64,000 nt of DNA from Gammaproteobacteria bacterium (GTDB lineage: Bacteria > Gemmatimonadota > Gemmatimonadetes > Longimicrobiales > Gaopeijiaceae), in contig JAPPJO010000075.1 in assembly GCA_028820325.1 (NCBI GenBank), positions 1 to 64,000 on the forward strand, given 5' to 3'. Of this stretch, positions 35,779-44,783 are shown piece after piece. The notes under the pieces are model-generated. The model was given only the letters and a program-made list of their open reading frames with translations, was not told the DNA's origin and searched no databases. Numbering within the stretch: the stretch's first letter is position 1; each line of letters opens with the position of its first letter. The position numbers and the translations under genes are program-made.

Positions 35779-37485
35779 CTACATCGAGAATACCGACCTG
35801 CCCCGCGAGAACGTCTCCAGAATCGGGATGAACTCCAGGTTCTCCGGGTCCGCGGTCAGCGGGTTCTCGTCCAGGATCACCAGATCCGCCTGCTTGCCGA
35901 CCGTGATCGAGCCCTTGGTATCCTCCTCGAAGTACTGGTAGGCGCCTCCGAGCGTCACCGCGTGCAGCGCCTGCATCGCCGTCAGCCGCTGATGCGGTCC
36001 CAGGATGTGCCCGCTGCGCGTCTTGCGGTTCACCGCGATCGACACCAGGCGCATCATGTGCGGCGGGACCACGGACGCGTCGTTGTGGATGGTGAAGTTC
36101 ACCCCCCGTTCGAGGGCCCAGCCCATGGGGCTGGTGTTGTTGCCGCGATATTCGCCGAAGCTGATCCGGTGCCAGTCGCCCCAGAAGAAGGCGTGCGCCG
36201 CGAAGAACGAGGGAACGACGTTCAGGACGGCGGCACGATCCAGCTGGTCGGCGCGCATGAGCTGCGCGTGAATGATGACGGAGCGGTGGTCGGGCATCGG
36301 ATCCATGCCCGCAACCGCCGCGTCCACCCCGTCGATCATGAGGTCCATGGCCGCGTCGCCGTTGGCGTGCACGATGATCGGAATGCCTCCCCGGATGAGT
36401 TCGCCCGCGGCCGCCTTGTACGCGTCGGGGATCATGACGCCGTATGCCACGTAATCCGGCGGGGCACCCGGGGGGCCTTCCTCGTAGGGGATCGTGACCC
36501 ATGCCGTGCGGCCCTGCGGGGAGCCGTCGAGCATCAGCTTCACCCCGCCGACCCGGAAGCCGCCCTGGTAGTCGCGCGTGTAGCCTATGCTCGCCAGGTC
36601 CGTGGGCGTCTCGTTGAAGCGCGCGAAAGCCGCGACGTCCGCCTTGAAGGGCTCGCGGTTCGCTGCCGCCTGGAACGCCTCGGCCTGCGCCGGTCCGGTC
36701 CCGCCGTCCTGGATGGTGGTCGTGCCGTGGCTCAGGTAGATGTCGATCGACCGGCGAATCAGCTCGTCGAGTTCCTCGCCTGACGGGGTGGCGCGACGAT
36801 CGAATGCGAGCAGTCCGCGGGCGGTTTCCTCCAGCACCCCGTTGGGCTCCATCGAGCCCTCCATGCGGCGGACGTGCCCGCCGGGCGGATCGGGGGTGTC
36901 GGCGGTAATGTTGCTGGCCGCGAGCGCGGCGGAGTTGGTCGTGGTCAGGTGGCCCGACACGTGGGTGAGGATAATGGGATGTTCGGTCGAAGCGCGGTCC
37001 AGATCCTCGCGCGTGGGGTGCCGGCCCTCCTCCAGCAGCGAGTCGTCGTAGCCGCGCCCGGTCACCACCTCGCCGGGCGGTATGTCGTGCTCGTCGATCC
37101 ACGCGCGGACCTTGCGCACGACGTCGTCGATGTTGTTGACGTCGCCCACCGGCGGGGGGTGCAGCCCCAGGGAGGTCTGGTCGCGCCCCGCGCCCAGGAA
37201 GTGGCCGTGCGAGTCGATGAAGCCGGGCAGGAGGGCGTTGTCGCCCAGGTCGACCACCCGGGTCGACGGCCCCTGAAGCCCCATCACGTCGTCCATCGAT
37301 CCCGCCGCCACGATGGTTTCGCCCCGCACCGCGACCGCTTCCACGGCGGGCTGCTGCGGATCCATGGTGACGATGTTGTCGCCGTGGAAGATCGTGTCGG
37401 CGGGGTCGGCCTGCGGAGCACAGCCCGCGAAAACGAGTGACAAAGCGAACGCGACAACGGCGAGGGGCTGCTTCGACCTGCTCAT
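35779..37485 (-). CDS. YtcJ-like amidohydrolase lipoprotein
   Basis: A 568-residue amidohydrolase-superfamily protein, exported (leader ending VFAGC). Metal-binding HxH is in GFIDSHGHFLGAG; further ligands are in ILTHVSGH, IIVHANGD and TIHNDASV. The TIM-barrel and closing beta-sandwich (TKGSITVGKQADLVILDENP) are complete. YtcJ-like enzymes hydrolyse amide or N-acyl bonds, often of unknown substrates. I chose ATG 37485, preceded by GGAGAG, over an upstream frame start at 37524. It faces xsc across a 237-base divergent region. Confidence 0.87.
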   Translation of the reverse strand: MSRSKQPLAVVAFALSLVFAGCAPQADPADTIFHGDNIVTMDPQQPAVEAVAVRGETIVAAGSMDDVMGLQGPSTRVVDLGDNALLPGFIDSHGHFLGAGRDQTSLGLHPPPVGDVNNIDDVVRKVRAWIDEHDIPPGEVVTGRGYDDSLLEEGRHPTREDLDRASTEHPIILTHVSGHLTTTNSAALAASNITADTPDPPGGHVRRMEGSMEPNGVLEETARGLLAFDRRATPSGEELDELIRRSIDIYLSHGTTTIQDGGTGPAQAEAFQAAANREPFKADVAAFARFNETPTDLASIGYTRDYQGGFRVGGVKLMLDGSPQGRTAWVTIPYEEGPPGAPPDYVAYGVMIPDAYKAAAGELIRGGIPIIVHANGDAAMDLMIDGVDAAVAGMDPMPDHRSVIIHAQLMRADQLDRAAVLNVVPSFFAAHAFFWGDWHRISFGEYRGNNTSPMGWALERGVNFTIHNDASVVPPHMMRLVSIAVNRKTRSGHILGPHQRLTAMQALHAVTLGGAYQYFEEDTKGSITVGKQADLVILDENPLTADPENLEFIPILETFSRGRSVFSM

Positions 37486-37722
37486 GACGCTCTCCGGGCC
37501 TTCTGAGGATGGATATCCGGTCACCGTGCGACGCGGAGTCCCCGCGCGTCAAGCGACCCGGCCGCACCACGCCCAGCATCTTGCCCGCGCCAGCCGCCGC
37601 CCCGTACTTCTACTCCCCTGAAACGCGCTCGGGTGGAACATGGTGGGCAGGCTCCCGCGCCCAGGTTCCGTATCCCGGCCGGCTGCACGCCGACACTGCT
37701 GCCGACGACCAGGAGGCTGCAC

Positions 37723-39453
37723 ATGGCAAAGAGAACGATGACCCCCTCCGAGGCGCTGGTGGAGACGCTGGTCGCCGAGGGTGTCACTGACGTCTTCGGG
37801 TTGGTCGGATCGGCGTTCATGGACGCCCTGGACCTCTTCCCGGATGCGGGCATCCGCTTCATTCCGGTGGCCCACGAGCAGGCCGCCGCGCACGCTGCCG
37901 ACGGGCTGGCCCGGGTCTCGGGGCGACCCCAGGCCTGCATCGCCCAGAACGGGCCCGGCGCCGCCAACTTCGTCTCGGCGATCGCGGCGGCGTTCTGGGC
38001 GCACTCCCCGGTTGTGGCCATCACGCCCGAAACCGGCTCGCTGGGCATCGGCACGGGCGGCTTCCAGGAGCTGGACCAGATGCCGATGTTCGAGGCGCAG
38101 ACCGTCTTCCAGGTGCGCGTCAACCGTCCCGAGCGCATGGGCGAACTGGCGCGCCGCTGCTTCTACAGGGCCAAGCTGGAACTGGGCCCGACCCACCTGA
38201 ACATCCCCCGCGACTACTTCTACGGGGACATCGAGGACCAGATCTTCGCGACCCCCACGCTCGGAGCCGGGCGTCCCCCCCGGGCCGACATCGAGAAGGC
38301 GGTCGGCATCCTGAAGGAGGCCCGCTATCCGGTCATCGTCTCGGGAGGCGGCGTGAGCCAGGGCGACGCCGTGGAAGAGGTAAGGGCGCTGGCCGAGCAC
38401 CTGAGCGCGCCGGTGGTCAACACCTACCTGCACAACGACACCTTCCCCTACAGCCACGAGCTGGGGTGCGGCCCCATCGGCTACTGCGGGTCCAAGGCGG
38501 CGATGCGCACCATCGCCAAGGCGGACGTGGTGCTGGCGCTGGGGACGCGGCTCGGCGTCTTCGGCCTTCTGCCCCAGTACGACATGACCTACTGGCCGGA
38601 GGACGCAACCCTCATCCAGGTGGACCGGGACGCCCGGCAGTGGGGCATGAGCAAGATCCCGGCCTTGTTCTCAGTCGCGGACGTCGGGGAGTACGCCGCG
38701 GAGCTGCTGGAGGAACTGAAGGGCGCGCTGCCGAGCCCGGGGCGGAACGAGGAGCGTATCGCGGACGTCGCGCGCGAAAAGCGGGCCTGGGACGACGAAC
38801 TCGAGACGTGGTCCTCCTCCACCGACAGCTTCATGCATCCGCGCCGCTTCCTTTGGGAGTTCACGCGCGCGCTCCCCGGCGACGCGCTGGTCACGACGGA
38901 CATCGGCAACACCTGCTCGATCAGCAACGGGTACCTCAGGTTCGACGGCCCCCGGCAGCATCTCGCCGCGCTGACCTGGGGGAACTGCGGCTTCGCCTAC
39001 GGGGCCGCCCTGGGCGCGAAGGTCGGCAACCGCGGTGCGCCGGTCTTCGCCATTCAGGGAGACGGCGCCTGGGGCATCAGCGGGCTGAGCGAGGTCATGA
39101 CCGCGGTGCGCGAGGACATCCCGGTCATCGCCGTCGTCATCAACAACCACGAATGGGGCGCCGAGAAGAAGAACCAGATCGACTTCTACGACAACCGCTT
39201 CGTGGGCACCAACCTGCGCGCCAATCCGGACTTCGCCGAGGTGGCCGAGGCGATGGGGGCGAAGGGCTACCGGGTCGAAGACTACCGCGACGTGAAAGAC
39301 GTGGTGCGCGACGCCATCGCCAGCGACCGGCCCTGCGTCATCAACGCGGTGGTCGAAGGCGGCGCGAAGGTGCTCGCCGAGCCCTTCCGCCGGGACGCGC
39401 TGGCGATGCCGACCCGTCATCTGGAGAAGTACGCACACCTGAGCCTGGACTAG
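37723..39453 (+). CDS. xsc: Sulfoacetaldehyde acetyltransferase
   Basis: Thiamine-diphosphate enzyme that cleaves sulfoacetaldehyde with phosphate to acetyl phosphate and sulfite, the C-S bond-breaking step of taurine degradation. The 576-residue protein has catalytic Glu52 in AHEQAAAHAADG, the Xsc-type FQELDQMPMF segment, and the ThDP motif GDGAW (Asp447) followed by the NNHEWGAEKKN stretch characteristic of Xsc versus acetolactate synthase. ATG 37723 is supported by AGGAGG (37711-37716). It leads an operon with tpa, pta and an AGCS carrier. Sulfite exporters or sulfite dehydrogenases are not in the window. Confidence 0.95.
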   Translation: MAKRTMTPSEALVETLVAEGVTDVFGLVGSAFMDALDLFPDAGIRFIPVAHEQAAAHAADGLARVSGRPQACIAQNGPGAANFVSAIAAAFWAHSPVVAITPETGSLGIGTGGFQELDQMPMFEAQTVFQVRVNRPERMGELARRCFYRAKLELGPTHLNIPRDYFYGDIEDQIFATPTLGAGRPPRADIEKAVGILKEARYPVIVSGGGVSQGDAVEEVRALAEHLSAPVVNTYLHNDTFPYSHELGCGPIGYCGSKAAMRTIAKADVVLALGTRLGVFGLLPQYDMTYWPEDATLIQVDRDARQWGMSKIPALFSVADVGEYAAELLEELKGALPSPGRNEERIADVAREKRAWDDELETWSSSTDSFMHPRRFLWEFTRALPGDALVTTDIGNTCSISNGYLRFDGPRQHLAALTWGNCGFAYGAALGAKVGNRGAPVFAIQGDGAWGISGLSEVMTAVREDIPVIAVVINNHEWGAEKKNQIDFYDNRFVGTNLRANPDFAEVAEAMGAKGYRVEDYRDVKDVVRDAIASDRPCVINAVVEGGAKVLAEPFRRDALAMPTRHLEKYAHLSLD

Positions 39454-39476
39454 CCGCCCATACCGGAGGAAACCAC

Positions 39477-40871
39477 ATGTCCGACACCCAGGCGCTGCTG
39501 GCCGACTACGACGTCCAGGACGTCATCGAGAAGGACAGGAAGCACCTCTGGCACCATCTGTTTCAGCACAGCGTCTTCGAGACCCAGGATCCGCAGGTCT
39601 TCGTTGAGGGAGAGGGCGCACGGGTCCGGGACATCCACGGGAAGGAGTATCTCGACGGCGCCTCGGGCGGCGTCTGGTGCGTCAACGTGGGCCACGGGCG
39701 CGAGAGCATCGCGAGGGTGGTCTACGAGCAGCTGATGCGCCTGCCCTACTATGCCGGCGTGGTCGGCACCGTCCCTGCGGCGCAGTACGCGAGCGCGCTG
39801 GCGGAATGGCTGCCGGAACTGGACCATGTCTACTTCGCCAACAGCGGCTCGGAGGCCAACGAGAAGGCGATCAAGATGGTTCGCCAGATCGCGCACCTGA
39901 ACGGGACCGGGAAGTACAAGGTCCTCTACCGGGACCGGGACTATCACGGGACCACCATCGGTTGCCTGGCGGCGAGCGGACAGGAGGAGCGCAAGGAGGC
40001 CTACGGACCGTTCCCCGACGGGTTCGCGGGGATACCCCACGCCATGTGCTACCGCTGTCCCTTCGGCAAGACCTATCCGGACTGCAACATCGAGTGCGCG
40101 CGCGCCCTGGGGGATGCCATCGAGGCGGAGGGACCCGACACGGTGGGCGGGGTCATTCTCGAACCCATCACGGCGGGGGGCGGCGTTATTCCGCCGGTGG
40201 ACGAATACTACCCGATTGTTCGCGAGATATGCGACGAATACGGTGTGATTCTGATCATCGACGAGGTCGTATGCGGATTCGGGCGCACCGGGACCATGTT
40301 CGGGTACGAGCACTACGACTTCGTGCCCGACATCGTCACCATGGCCAAGGGCATGGCCAGCTCCTACGCGCCGATCTCGGCCGCCGCCGTGCGCGGGGAG
40401 GTGTTCGACACCTTCCTCGAGGACCCGAGCGAGAAGTACCACTACTTCAGGGACATCAGCACCTACGGCGGATGCACCGCGGGCTTCGCCGCCGCCCTCG
40501 AGAACCTGCGCATCATCGAGGAAGAGGACCTGATCGAGAACAGCCGCGTGATGGGCGCGTACCTGCTGGACCGCCTGCGCGAGCTGTCCGACCATCCGAA
40601 CGTGGGCGACGTGCGCGGCAGGGGCCTGTTCGCCGGCGTGGAGCTGGTGGAGGACAAGGCTTCGAAGACGCCGGTGGGCGAGGACGTGATGATGGCGGTG
40701 GTGAAGAAGGCCGCCGATGAGGGCGTCCTGGTGGGCAAGACCACGCGGAGCGTCCCCGGGCTGAACAACACGGTCAACATGGCCCCGCCCCTCATCGTCA
40801 CCAAGGCGGACGTGGACGAGTTGGTGGATGCCGTGCAGGCCGGGATCGAGCACGGGTGCCGGGACCTCTGA
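39477..40871 (+). CDS. tpa: Taurine:pyruvate aminotransferase
   Basis: Class III PLP aminotransferase of 464 residues that turns taurine and pyruvate into sulfoacetaldehyde and alanine. Close matches to known Tpa sequences include SGGVWCVNVGHGRESIA, SGSEANEKAIKMVRQIAH and DISTYGGCTAG. PLP contacts are Asp262 (IDEVVCGFGRTG) and the Schiff-base Lys291 (MAKGMASSY). GGAGGA lies 6 bases before ATG 39477, 23 bases after xsc. The alanine made here needs recycling to pyruvate; no alanine dehydrogenase gene is nearby. Confidence 0.93.
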   Translation: MSDTQALLADYDVQDVIEKDRKHLWHHLFQHSVFETQDPQVFVEGEGARVRDIHGKEYLDGASGGVWCVNVGHGRESIARVVYEQLMRLPYYAGVVGTVPAAQYASALAEWLPELDHVYFANSGSEANEKAIKMVRQIAHLNGTGKYKVLYRDRDYHGTTIGCLAASGQEERKEAYGPFPDGFAGIPHAMCYRCPFGKTYPDCNIECARALGDAIEAEGPDTVGGVILEPITAGGGVIPPVDEYYPIVREICDEYGVILIIDEVVCGFGRTGTMFGYEHYDFVPDIVTMAKGMASSYAPISAAAVRGEVFDTFLEDPSEKYHYFRDISTYGGCTAGFAAALENLRIIEEEDLIENSRVMGAYLLDRLRELSDHPNVGDVRGRGLFAGVELVEDKASKTPVGEDVMMAVVKKAADEGVLVGKTTRSVPGLNNTVNMAPPLIVTKADVDELVDAVQAGIEHGCRDL

Positions 40872-40945
40872 GATGACTCGCGAAGCCCACAGCTTGCTGA
40901 TGCGAACCCGGCGCGGTTCGGGACGATCGCCTTGACCGGGTCGAT

Positions 40946-41935
40946 GTGACGTTCCTCGACGAGTTGCGGCGCCGGGCGGGGAAGCGGCCGAGGCGGGTCG
41001 TGTTCCCCGAAGGCGGGGATCCGCGAATCCGCGAGGCGGCGCTGGCCGCGGCCGCCCACGGACTCGCGGATCCCCTGCTGCTGGGCCCCGCCGGCGAGCT
41101 GGCGCGCCAGCTCGCCGGCGATGCGCGCTCTCGCGCCGTCCGGGTGGTCGACCCGGCCGACCCCGCCCGGGTGGAGCGCCACGCGGCGGTCCTCGGCGGC
41201 CTGAAGCGCTTCCGCGACCTCCCCGGCGACGAGTTGCGCCGCCGCGCCGCCGATCCCCTCTACCACGGCGCGCTCATGGTCGGCACCGGCGAAGCCGACG
41301 GCGGGGTCGCGGGGGCGGTCTACACCACCGCGGCGGTGATCCGGGCGGGCATCCACTGCGTCGGCCGCGCCGAGGGGGCCACCACCGTCTCCTCCTCCTT
41401 CTTCATGGTGGTTCGGCCCTTCCGCGGCCCGGAACCCGAGGTGCTCACCTTCGCCGACTCGGCCATCGTGCCCGATCCCACGGCCGAGCAGCTCGCGGAG
41501 ATCGCGCTGGCGTCGTGCCGTGCGCGCCGGCGCATCGTCGGCGACGAGCCCCGTGTTGCCTTCCTGTCCTACTCCACCCGCGGAAGCGCGGAGGGGCCCT
41601 CCGTCGACCGGGTGCGGGCTGCGGTGGCCCACTTCCGCGAGGTCAGCCCGCACACCGCAGCCGACGGCGAGCTTCAGGCCGACGCCGCCCTCATCGCAGC
41701 CGTCGGTCGTCGGAAAACCCCGGACTCCCCGGTGGCGGGAAGGGCGAACGTGCTCATCTTCCCCGATCTGGACGCCGGCAACATCGCCTACAAACTTGTC
41801 CAGCGGCTCGCCGGCGCGGAGGCGCTGGGTCCGATCGTGCAGGGGCTCGCGGGCCCCTGGTGCGACCTGTCCCGCGGCGCGTCGGTGGAGGACGCGGTTC
41901 ACGTGGCGTGCATCACATCCCTTCTGGCGGACTGA
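40946..41935 (+). CDS. pta: Phosphate acetyltransferase
   Basis: Converts acetyl phosphate and CoA to acetyl-CoA, completing the path from taurine to central metabolism. A 329-residue stand-alone PTA_PTB domain: [15 protein letters not shown] at the N-terminus, then [12 protein letters not shown] and the [14 protein letters not shown] segment. It lacks the N-terminal domains of long enterobacterial Pta. The start is GTG 40946, 74 bases after tpa. Its place next to xsc explains the function in acetyl phosphate use. Confidence 0.92.
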   Translation: MTFLDELRRRAGKRPRRVVFPEGGDPRIREAALAAAAHGLADPLLLGPAGELARQLAGDARSRAVRVVDPADPARVERHAAVLGGLKRFRDLPGDELRRRAADPLYHGALMVGTGEADGGVAGAVYTTAAVIRAGIHCVGRAEGATTVSSSFFMVVRPFRGPEPEVLTFADSAIVPDPTAEQLAEIALASCRARRRIVGDEPRVAFLSYSTRGSAEGPSVDRVRAAVAHFREVSPHTAADGELQADAALIAAVGRRKTPDSPVAGRANVLIFPDLDAGNIAYKLVQRLAGAEALGPIVQGLAGPWCDLSRGASVEDAVHVACITSLLAD

Positions 41936-41977
41936 CCCGGTCGGTCCACCCCCTCACTCCAGCCGAGGACGCCCTCA

Positions 41978-43411
41978 ATGGGTCTTGACGAACGAATCAA
42001 CGAGTTCATGCAACCCGTTACGGACGCGGTGGCCGGCTTCATCTTCTACGCCGTGCCCATCGCGGGCGCCGACGTACCCCTCATCGTGGCGTGGCTCATC
42101 GCGGGTGGCGTGTTCTTCACCCTGTACCTGCGCTTCATCAACGTGCGCGGCTTCAAGCACGCGCTGGACCTGGTCCGGGGGCGCTACACCGATCCTTCCC
42201 AGCCGGGCGAGGTCACCCCCTTCCAGGCGCTCGCGACCGCCGTTTCGGGCACGGTCGGGATCGGGAACATCGCGGGGGTGGCAGTGGCGATTTCCCTGGG
42301 CGGGCCGGGCGCCACGCTCTGGCTCATCATCGCCGGCCTGCTGGGGATGAGCACCAAGTTCGCCGAGTGCACGCTGGCGGTGAAATACCGCCACACCAAC
42401 CCGGACGACTCCGTCAGCGGCGGCCCCATGTACTACCTGCAGCGGGGCCTCGAGCTGCGGAACCTGCCCGGGGTCGGCAAGGGCCTGGGGATGTTCTACG
42501 CGGCAGCCATGGTGTTCGGCTGCCTCGGCATCGGCAACATGTTCCAGTCCAACCAGGCCGCCGCGATCCTCATCGAGGTCACGGGGGCGGAAGGCAGCTT
42601 CTTCAGCGACAAGGCCTGGCTGCTGGGCGTCTTCATGGCCGTCGCCGTGGCGATGGTGATCGTCGGAGGGATCAAGAGCATCGCGCGGGTCACCTCGAAG
42701 CTGGTGCCCTTCATGGCGGTGCTCTACGTGCTCTCGGCGCTGGCCATCATCGGCATCAACGCCGAACGCCTCCCGGCCGCCATCGTCCAGATCTGGCAGG
42801 GCGCCTTTTCGCCCGAGAGCATCGGCGGCGGGATGATCGGTGTCATGATCATCGGATTCCGGCGCGCCGTCTTCTCGAACGAGGCCGGCCTCGGCTCGGC
42901 CGCCATCGCCCACTCCGCGGTGCAAACCGACGAACCGTGCACGGAGGGCTTCGTCAGCCTGCTCGAACCGTTCATCGACACAGTGGTCATCTGCACCATG
43001 ACCGCGCTGGTCATCATCACGACGGTCTACGATCCCGCGCTGGCCGATGCGGGCATCAGCGGCATCGAGATGACCAAGACGGCCTTCGAGAGCACGCTCT
43101 CCTGGTCGCCGGTGCCCCTTTCCGTCGCGGCCGTGCTGTTCGCCTTCTCGACGATGATCTCGTGGAGCTACTACGGCCTGAAGGCGGCCACCTACGTGAC
43201 CGGCGAGAACCGGTCGGTGGAGACGGGATTCAAGCTGTTCTTCTGCGGCTTCGTGGTCCTGGGCTCGAGCATCAACCTCGCCGCCCTGATCGATCTCTCG
43301 GACGCGATGATCTACGTGGTCGCGATTCCCAACCTGCTGGGGCTGTACCTGCTGGCTCCGGTCCTGAGAAAAGAGGTCCTCTCGTATCGGGAACGACTCG
43401 GCCGCTACTAA
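41978..43411 (+). CDS. AGCS-family sodium:amino-acid symporter
   Basis: A 477-residue carrier of the alanine/glycine:cation symporter family with about 11 membrane segments. Signatures include TAVSGTVGIGNIAGVAVA, the YRHTNPDDSVSGGPMYYL stretch, and FRRAVFSNEAGLGSA. It uses a sodium gradient to import small amino acids. Directly after pta and in the taurine operon, its natural cargo could be taurine itself, or alanine produced or consumed by Tpa; position suggests taurine, but the sequence cannot prove it. Confidence 0.9.
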   Translation: MGLDERINEFMQPVTDAVAGFIFYAVPIAGADVPLIVAWLIAGGVFFTLYLRFINVRGFKHALDLVRGRYTDPSQPGEVTPFQALATAVSGTVGIGNIAGVAVAISLGGPGATLWLIIAGLLGMSTKFAECTLAVKYRHTNPDDSVSGGPMYYLQRGLELRNLPGVGKGLGMFYAAAMVFGCLGIGNMFQSNQAAAILIEVTGAEGSFFSDKAWLLGVFMAVAVAMVIVGGIKSIARVTSKLVPFMAVLYVLSALAIIGINAERLPAAIVQIWQGAFSPESIGGGMIGVMIIGFRRAVFSNEAGLGSAAIAHSAVQTDEPCTEGFVSLLEPFIDTVVICTMTALVIITTVYDPALADAGISGIEMTKTAFESTLSWSPVPLSVAAVLFAFSTMISWSYYGLKAATYVTGENRSVETGFKLFFCGFVVLGSSINLAALIDLSDAMIYVVAIPNLLGLYLLAPVLRKEVLSYRERLGRY

Positions 43412-43435
43412 ACTTCACGCTTTCTCAGGAGGAAC

Positions 43436-43867
43436 ATGATGCTAAGGAACATCCTCGCCGCCATCGCCGGCTACGTTGCCATGGCCGCCGTGCTCTTCGT
43501 GCTCTTCTCTCTTCTGTGGGTGACGCTGGGGCCGTCGCGCGCCTTCGAGCCGGGTTCGTGGGAGGTATCCGGCAGCTGGGTGCTCGGCCAGGTCGTGCTC
43601 GGGCTCGTGGCCGCGTACATCGGCGGACGAGTCTGTGCGAAGGTGGCGCGAGACGCCGGGGGCGCCACCAGTCTGATCGTCATGGTTATCGGGCTCGGGG
43701 TGTTGAACGCCCTGATGCCGGGGGAGATGGCGGCGGGGCCGCGCCCCGACGACGTGTCGATGATGGAGGCGACCGCGGGCGCCCGGCAGCCGACGTGGTT
43801 TGCCTGGCTCAACCCGGTGATCGGCGCCGTCGGCGTCTGGTTCGGTTCGAAGAAGCTGCGCGCGTAA
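43436..43867 (+). CDS. Small integral membrane protein of unknown function
   Basis: A 143-residue protein with four hydrophobic segments (about 5-30, 47-65, 76-92 and 122-136). ATG 43436 (or 43439) follows CAGGAGGAAC, a good ribosome binding site, 24 bases after the AGCS gene, so it may belong to the taurine operon. I recognise no family; a role in export or protection (for example against sulfite) would be speculation. Confidence 0.65.
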   Translation: MMLRNILAAIAGYVAMAAVLFVLFSLLWVTLGPSRAFEPGSWEVSGSWVLGQVVLGLVAAYIGGRVCAKVARDAGGATSLIVMVIGLGVLNALMPGEMAAGPRPDDVSMMEATAGARQPTWFAWLNPVIGAVGVWFGSKKLRA

Positions 43868-43936
43868 TAGCCGCTTGCGGGTGGGTACGCGCCGCCAACG
43901 GCGGGCGAGTCCGCCACGCGCGCGCCGCGCGCCCGT

Positions 43937-44728
43937 TCAGTCTTTAAGCACGAGTTCGAGGCCGGGGAGATCCACCCCGTGCGTCTCGACGCGCCAGTGC
44001 TCGCCGGGAGCGAGCGGGGCAAGCGCGGTCATGGTCCCGGTGCTGACGACGCGCTCGCCCGAGGCGCGTGATGAGGCCTCGAAGTTCGAGCGCAACCGCG
44101 GGACGAACCCGAGCGCCGCGCGCGGATGGCCCAGCACGGCGCTCCCCCGTCCCTCGGCCACCGGCTCATCGTTCCGGAAGAGCCGAACTTCGAGCCGGTC
44201 GAGCCGTTCGATTCCTTCCGCGAATCCAGGCGCGGCGCGATGTACGCGGGGGCCGACGACCAGTGCTCCGTGAAGCGCGAAATCCGCCACCGAGTCCGCG
44301 GGCGTGAGGTCCCAGCCGTAGTGGCAATCGACGACTTCGAACCCGACCGCCATCCAGGCGGGGCGGCTCCAGTCCGGCGCCCCCCCTTCCGCCTCGATCC
44401 CGAACATGACCTCGACCTCGATGCGCGGCGAGCAGAAGCCGGCCAGGGACAACTCGGCGGCCGGCGCAGCCATCGTCAGGGTCTGCTCGTACACCGGCCC
44501 CAGAATGGGCTCGGAGATGCCGAACCGGGGCCAGACGGTCCTGTTGGTGAACCCAACCTTCCACCCGGCGCGCCGGTATCCGCGCTCCCGCAGGCGACGG
44601 TCGAGGGCCGCGCCCACGCGGTAGGCGCCGTCGAGATCGAGTCCGGCCACCTGGCTGGTCGGCGGCAGCGTTGTGCTCCGCCCGTCGCGGGCCGCCAGTA
44701 GCGCGGTTGCGAGATCGGCTTCGGTCAC
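43937..44728 (-). CDS. Fumarylacetoacetase-fold hydratase/decarboxylase (2-keto-4-pentenoate hydratase-like)
   Basis: A 263-residue protein of the FAH superfamily. The start GTG 44728 is preceded by GGGAGG. Metal-binding acids are in RIEVEVMFGIE and the conserved FEVVDCHYG; further family marks are GWKVGFTNR and a VSTGTMT stretch. Relatives act on 2-oxo acids in meta-cleavage pathways. The true substrate is unknown. It converges with the taurine operon and follows the P1 peptidase on the same strand by 55 bases. Confidence 0.8.
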   Translation of the reverse strand: MTEADLATALLAARDGRSTTLPPTSQVAGLDLDGAYRVGAALDRRLRERGYRRAGWKVGFTNRTVWPRFGISEPILGPVYEQTLTMAAPAAELSLAGFCSPRIEVEVMFGIEAEGGAPDWSRPAWMAVGFEVVDCHYGWDLTPADSVADFALHGALVVGPRVHRAAPGFAEGIERLDRLEVRLFRNDEPVAEGRGSAVLGHPRAALGFVPRLRSNFEASSRASGERVVSTGTMTALAPLAPGEHWRVETHGVDLPGLELVLKD

Positions 44729-44783
44729 GCCGCGCCTCCCACCCTCCGAGCGTTCATCTCCGCACACCCCTCCGCAACCAGCC

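Noticed and set aside
43868..43936. Terminator between the membrane protein and hydratase genes
   Set aside because: Only a 5-bp hairpin in very GC-rich sequence is visible, which is too weak to call.
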